64,000 nucleotides of DNA from JAVBWI01 sp036677445 (lineage in GTDB: Bacteria; Bacillota; Clostridia; Christensenellales; CAG-138). The position numbers were made by a program, and so were the translations under genes. The notes under the pieces were generated by a model. The model was given only the letters and a program-made list of their open reading frames with translations. It was not told the DNA's origin and made no database searches. The stretch is from assembly GCA_036677445.1 (NCBI GenBank), contig JAVBWI010000023.1, forward strand, positions 62,001 to 126,000, given 5' to 3'. This document shows, in pieces, positions 60,000-64,000 of the stretch (position 1 is its first letter; the number at the start of each line of letters is the position of its first letter).

Positions 60000-60824
60000 A
60001 TGTTTGTTCCAAGGTTATGCATGACACTGGTCAAGCAGCGCGGGCACATGGCGCCCTTTCTCCACGCAGGTGATTTTTCGGCGGGAATCGCTCTGGCGCG
60101 CGCATTGGGCTACGACTGTGTGGAGCTTCACGTACGTACGCCGGAAGAGCTTGCATTGACCGATTTACAGGAGGCGCTCTCGCGCGAAAACATTGCGGTA
60201 AGCGCGTTGGGCACCGGCCGCGCCTATGTGGACGACGGGCTTTCGCTTATCGACGGCGACCCCGCCGTGCGGAAGAAGGCCGTTCGCCGGCTGGAAGGGT
60301 TTATCGACGCCGCACAGGAACTGCGGGCGCTGGTCATCGTCGGCTGCATGCGCGGCAACGTGCCTGAACCGGCGCTGGAGCAAAAAAGCCTCGCGCTGCT
60401 GGGTGACGCCATGCGGGAGCTGGACGGCTATGCGGGCATGCGCAACGTGCAGATGGTACTGGAACCCATCAACCGTTACGAAAACAATTATTTATGCAAC
60501 GCGTCCGCTGTCGCCGCATTTATACAGGAAAACGGACTCACGCATACCGGCATGCTGGCAGATACCTTCCATATGAACATTGAGGAGCGCGATATCGCAG
60601 CCGCCATACGGGATAACCTCGGCTATATCCGGTATGTGCACGCGGCGGATTCCAACCGCCTTTACCCCGGCGGCGGGCATATCGGCTTTATGGAGGTGCT
60701 CGAAGCGCTCTCCGGCGGCGGTTATCAGGGGGACGTCAGCGCAGAATGCCTCCCCCTTCCCAACGACCGGGAGGCGGCGGCTTTATGGCTGAAAAACATG
60801 AAAGGATACCTTGCACGCCTATGA
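60000..60824 (+). CDS. iolO: TIM-barrel epimerase, probable 5-keto-L-gluconate epimerase
   Basis: A 274-residue AP-endonuclease-like TIM barrel: LGYDCVELHVRTPEE, MVLEPINRYENNYLCNASAV, GMLADTFHMNIEERDIA, IRYVHAADSNRLYPGGGHI and YQGDVSAECLPLP, with Glu, Asp, His and Glu metal ligands. In Thermotoga the IolO enzyme converts 5-keto-L-gluconate into D-tagaturonate, the substrate of UxaE, which is encoded directly upstream with a gap of six bases. A later Met at residue 8 is another possible start. The stop overlaps the lacI start by four bases. Confidence 0.83.
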   Translation: MFVPRLCMTLVKQRGHMAPFLHAGDFSAGIALARALGYDCVELHVRTPEELALTDLQEALSRENIAVSALGTGRAYVDDGLSLIDGDPAVRKKAVRRLEGFIDAAQELRALVIVGCMRGNVPEPALEQKSLALLGDAMRELDGYAGMRNVQMVLEPINRYENNYLCNASAVAAFIQENGLTHTGMLADTFHMNIEERDIAAAIRDNLGYIRYVHAADSNRLYPGGGHIGFMEVLEALSGGGYQGDVSAECLPLPNDREAAALWLKNMKGYLARL

Positions 60825-61906
60825 CGAACAACACGCGCGCACAATCCCACAAAACCGCCAGCATCAAGGATGTCGCGGCGCATGCCGGCGTTTCCATTTC
60901 TACGGTTTCCAACGTGCTCAACGGCACAAAAACCGTAAGCCCGGAGCTCAGGCAGCGCGTTCTCGACGCCGCAGTTCAGATGGAATATCAGGCGAACGCC
61001 ATCGCGCGGGGATTGAAGAGCGGCAAGACCAACGCGCTTTGCGTTATCGTTCCTTCCATAGTAAGCGTGTTCTTCCCCAAGGTGCTTCGCGGCATGCAAG
61101 CCGTCGCGGCGCGGCAGGGGTATTCGCTAAGTATTTATGAAACCGGGGAAAATATCGCGCAGGAGCGCGAATGCATCCATATGCTGCGCAGGCAGTGGAC
61201 CGACGGTATATTGCTTTCCACCTGCGCCAACCGGGATACGGATGCGGCGTATATCGACGAACTGCGCCAGCTGCGCATCGGAGGCAGGCGCATCCCTATC
61301 GTGTTCTTTGAAGCCGTACCCGGCGAAGGGCTGGACGCCGTGGTGGTGGACAACCGGCAGGCGACGCTGGACGCCACCGCGTACCTCATCAGCCTGGGAC
61401 GCAGCCGCATCGCGTATATTTCGGCGCCCACCCGCTTTACCATGGGCCGCCAGCGTTACGACGGATATCTCGACGCGCTGATGGCTGCCGGGCTCCCTGT
61501 TGAACAGGCGCTCATACGCGAGGGCGATTACACGCCCATCAGCGGTTACGAATGCATGCGATCCCTGCTTTCGGGCGGCCTGCGGCTGGACGCCGTACTG
61601 TGCGGCAACGACCAGATGGCAGTAGGCGCGATACGCGCAATACGCGAAGCGGGGCTTCGTATGCCGGAGGATATCGCCGTGATGGGGTTTGACAATAACT
61701 TCCCCGGCACGCTTATAAATCCCTCACTCTCCACCGTATCCGTGCCCAAGCAGCATATGGGCCGCGAAGCCGTGGAATTGCTGTTCTGGCGCATACAGCA
61801 AGGCCCCGCCGCACCCAACCGCATCATTACGCTGGAGACCAAACGCATCATACGCCAGTCTACAGATCTGCGGGCAGAAAGCGCGTGGGATCTGTACGAC
61901 TGGTAA
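60821..61906 (+). CDS. LacI family transcriptional regulator
   Basis: A 361-residue repressor. The N-terminal DNA-binding domain is ASIKDVAAHAGVSISTVSNV and LNGTKTVSPELRQRVLDAA; the hinge is ARGLKSGKTNALCVIVPS. The effector domain has DAVLCGNDQMAVGAIRAIRE and DIAVMGFDNNFPGTLINPSL. The frame is open 25 codons upstream, but the ATG at 60821 overlaps the iolO stop as ATGA and gives the right family length. It probably represses the operon it belongs to through the palindromes at 56071 and 56211, with an inositol-derived inducer. Confidence 0.9.
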   Translation: MTNNTRAQSHKTASIKDVAAHAGVSISTVSNVLNGTKTVSPELRQRVLDAAVQMEYQANAIARGLKSGKTNALCVIVPSIVSVFFPKVLRGMQAVAARQGYSLSIYETGENIAQERECIHMLRRQWTDGILLSTCANRDTDAAYIDELRQLRIGGRRIPIVFFEAVPGEGLDAVVVDNRQATLDATAYLISLGRSRIAYISAPTRFTMGRQRYDGYLDALMAAGLPVEQALIREGDYTPISGYECMRSLLSGGLRLDAVLCGNDQMAVGAIRAIREAGLRMPEDIAVMGFDNNFPGTLINPSLSTVSVPKQHMGREAVELLFWRIQQGPAAPNRIITLETKRIIRQSTDLRAESAWDLYDW

Positions 61907-61957
61907 TCACGTACAGTACCCCGTTTGAACAAATCAGCACATTACAAGGAGGCAGCC

Positions 61958-62974
61958 ATGAAAACCGTCAAACTGGGAATCGTAGGATTGGGGCGGCTGG
62001 GCCGCAACCATGCCGCAAACATTCATTATCATATCCCCAACGCAACACTTACGGCCATTTGCAGCGTGATTCCGCAGGAGCTTGACGAAGTGGGGCGGGA
62101 AATGCAGCCGCAATACCTCTATACGGATTACCGGGAACTATTTAAGAACCGGGAAATCGACGGAATTGTCATCGCCACCAACTCGCAGTCCCACTGCGAA
62201 CTGGCCTGCGCCGCGGCGGAGTTGGGCGTAAAGAACGTCTATATCGAAAAGCCGCTGGGCATGACGCTTGAAGAGATCGGCCGCATCCGCGAAGCCGTTT
62301 CCAATAGCGGTATCCGCGTGTTTCAAGTGGGCTATAACCGGCGGTTCGACGCATCGTATCAGGCGCTCAAAAAAAAGCTGGACGAAGGTTTTATTGGCAA
62401 ACCGATACTTATCAAAATGATCAACCGCGACCCCGCTTCCATGGCCGAGTTTATCATTAAATTCTCCCCCACCTCCGGCGGGCTGGTGTTCGATATGCTC
62501 ACCCACGATTACGACGCTGCGCGCTGGTTTTTAAATGCCGACGCTGTGAAGGTATACGGCCTTGGCGGCGTGTACGCCTATGAGGGCCTTGCCGCCGTCA
62601 ACGACATCGATAATTGCGGCATACTCTGCAAGTTCGACAACGGCGCCATGGGCTGGTTTGAGACTACCCGCAACTGCGCTTACGGCTACCATGTGGAAAC
62701 CGAGGTATTCGGTACCGAAGGCTGCATCCGCGTCTGCGTCACGCCGACCAACGACCGCGTGCTGTATTTGGACAAAAACGGCATCAACCAGACAACCGTC
62801 AAATGGTTCTATGAATACTGGGAGCCCACATTTGTGGCCGAAATGCGAGATTTTGCAGACGCCATCGCATTGGACCGCCCGCCGCTTGTGGGGCTTACGG
62901 ACGGTTACAAGGCCGTACAGTGGGCGCTGGCCGCCAAAAAAGCCGTGGATGAGGAGACCGTGGTTACCCTGTAA
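61958..62974 (+). CDS. Gfo/Idh/MocA family inositol-type dehydrogenase
   Basis: A 338-residue oxidoreductase: GIVGLGRLGRNHAANIHYHI for NAD, the catalytic Lys in NVYIEKPLGM, FQVGYNRRFDASYQALKKKL, INRDPASM and FDMLTHDYDAARWFLNAD. It is clearly related to the IolG at 54925 but differs in its substrate loop, so it may act on another inositol isomer such as scyllo- or D-chiro-inositol. The frame is open 11 codons upstream, but the ATG at 61958 follows AAGGAGGCA. It lies 51 bases after lacI and is probably in the same operon. Confidence 0.88.
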   Translation: MKTVKLGIVGLGRLGRNHAANIHYHIPNATLTAICSVIPQELDEVGREMQPQYLYTDYRELFKNREIDGIVIATNSQSHCELACAAAELGVKNVYIEKPLGMTLEEIGRIREAVSNSGIRVFQVGYNRRFDASYQALKKKLDEGFIGKPILIKMINRDPASMAEFIIKFSPTSGGLVFDMLTHDYDAARWFLNADAVKVYGLGGVYAYEGLAAVNDIDNCGILCKFDNGAMGWFETTRNCAYGYHVETEVFGTEGCIRVCVTPTNDRVLYLDKNGINQTTVKWFYEYWEPTFVAEMRDFADAIALDRPPLVGLTDGYKAVQWALAAKKAVDEETVVTL

Positions 62975-63412
62975 TGCGTATAGCCCTGCAGATGGGTCTT
63001 GCTTCCAGTGGGCGCATCTGTTATTCTATTGGTGACAATCATCCAGCAACTTACGAATCGCAAAAAACTGCATCCCGGTTTCCATCAGCTCTCCCTGCGC
63101 ACGACCGCGTTTTGGTTGTCTTTCAATTATCCCGATGCAATGCCGGATACTGAAGTTTCCGCTGTGTATAAACCGAACCTGCACAACAGCATAGCTTTTT
63201 CGTTTCCCTTCCGGGATAAAGCCGTAATACGGCGGCGCGGGCTTACTCCACGCAATAGGCCCGGGCACGCTATAAAAAAGGAGGCACCAATATACCGCTG
63301 CGGCTTGCGGTGCGGCAGTGTGGAGACCTGCCGTAATACCGCCGCGACATATGCGCGCGGCGGCGAGGCGGACAGTTAGCTTTGTGGCTGTGTCCGTCAA
63401 AGCCGGAAAAGC
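62975..63412. other. Intergenic stretch with weak coding signal
   Basis: No gene I can defend. On the minus strand at 63026-63160 the sequence IIERQPKRGRAQGELMETGM looks protein-like, but there is no start signal. A palindrome CCGTAATACGG at 63222-63232 and a half-copy near 63331 may be a regulatory site for the ATPase gene. Confidence 0.4.
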
Positions 63413-64000
63413 ATGGCAAACGTTACGCTCAGGAACATCAAGAAGGTCTACGAAAAGAACGTGGTCGCGGTGCAGGAGTTTTCTCTTACCATCGCGGACA
63501 AGGAGTTCGTGGTGCTTGTCGGCCCTTCGGGCTGCGGTAAATCCACGACGCTGCGCATGGTGGCGGGGCTGGAGGAGATCACCTCCGGCGAAATTTACAT
63601 CGGCGACCGCCTGGTCAACGATGTGCCGCCAAAAGACAGGGATATCGCGATGGTATTCCAGAACTACGCGCTCTACCCGCACATGACGGTGTACGAGAAC
63701 ATGGCGTTCGCGCTCAAGCTGCGCAAGGCAAGCAAAACGGAGATTGACGAGAAGGTCCACGAAGCGGCGGAGATACTCGGCATTACGGAGCTGCTGAAGA
63801 GGAAACCCAAGGCGCTCTCCGGCGGGCAGCGGCAGCGTGTGGCCATCGGCCGCGCGATCGTGCGCAGCCCCCAAGTGTTTCTGATGGACGAACCGCTTTC
63901 CAACCTCGACGCAAAGCTCAGAAATCAGATGCGCGCGGAGCTTATCAAGCTTCGGCAGCGCATCGATACAACATTCATATATGTTACCCATGACCAGACG
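63413..64000 (+). CDS. MsmX/UgpC-like sugar ABC transporter ATPase (cut by window edge)
   Basis: The first 196 codons of a CUT1-type ATPase; the stop lies beyond the window. It shows Walker A LVGPSGCGKSTTLRMVAGLE, the Q-loop VFQNYALYPHMTV, signature ALSGGQRQRVAIGRAIV, Walker B VFLMDEPLSNLDAKL and the switch His in YVTHD. Such ATPases serve several carbohydrate importers at once. The ATG at 63413 follows CCGGAAAAGC. Its permease partners are not in the window, so a separate importer may follow. Confidence 0.93.
   Translation, partial: MANVTLRNIKKVYEKNVVAVQEFSLTIADKEFVVLVGPSGCGKSTTLRMVAGLEEITSGEIYIGDRLVNDVPPKDRDIAMVFQNYALYPHMTVYENMAFALKLRKASKTEIDEKVHEAAEILGITELLKRKPKALSGGQRQRVAIGRAIVRSPQVFLMDEPLSNLDAKLRNQMRAELIKLRQRIDTTFIYVTHDQT

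Noticed and set aside
63026..63991. Minus-strand frame of 321 codons over the msmX-like ATPase and the gap before it
   Set aside because: Most of it is antisense to a clear ABC ATPase. Only the last 45 codons look protein-like, and they have no start signal.
1..64000. tRNA or rRNA genes
   Set aside because: No cloverleaf or rRNA-like sequence was recognised on either strand by eye.

Overview
The window looks like a chromosomal segment from a spore-forming member of the Firmicutes, probably Clostridia with moderate to high G+C. The clues are a SpoVT regulator, a LysM plus GH18 spore-germination type protein, two T-box leaders, AGGAGG-type ribosome binding sites, BspA-like and InlB-B-repeat surface proteins with a sortase-like PPKTGD signal, and a UvrX/UmuC-type polymerase remnant behind an SOS box. 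I saw no tRNA, rRNA or CRISPR.

Region 1 (about 1-22 kb) is an accessory area. It holds a self-regulated TetR/ABC exporter operon, an IS3 remnant, a truncated Y-family polymerase, a second TetR, three related surface proteins (one broken by frameshifts), a PAS-AraC regulator, small membrane proteins and lipoproteins, a broken surface protein joined directly to a SNF2 helicase remnant, a MalT-like LuxR regulator, PLD and AraA remnants, and an RlmA-type rRNA methyltransferase. Short dispersed repeats suggest several rounds of insertion and deletion.

Region 2 (22-28 kb, minus strand) is envelope and sporulation related: a LysM-GH18 protein, a PadR/HAAS membrane-protein pair with an operator inside a near-perfect promoter, a secreted membrane-anchored protein and a large NlpC/P60 protein.

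Region 3 (28-34.4 kb) is the complete pyrimidine operon pyrB-I-C-F-K-D-E behind an attenuator-like leader, followed by spoVT.

Region 4 (34.4-41 kb) has a lipoprotein gene, a cysteine T-box with cysE, a radical SAM/SPASM enzyme translationally coupled to a membrane protein with a Gly/Cys-rich CACAC tail, and a tryptophan T-box with a stand-alone trpB2.

Region 5 (41-64 kb) is carbohydrate catabolism. It holds a gapII-pgk-larA operon with a divergent DeoR regulator, a ribose/inositol-type ABC transporter (rbsB-A-C) with iolI, then iolE, iolB-iolD-iolG, and a LacI-controlled operon iolN-iolM-uxaE-iolO-lacI with a second iolG-like dehydrogenase, ending in a truncated msmX-type ATPase. Together these encode uptake of a cyclitol or sugar and two alternative inositol routes: the classical IolE/IolD/IolB route and the Thermotoga-type IolM/IolN/IolO/UxaE route.
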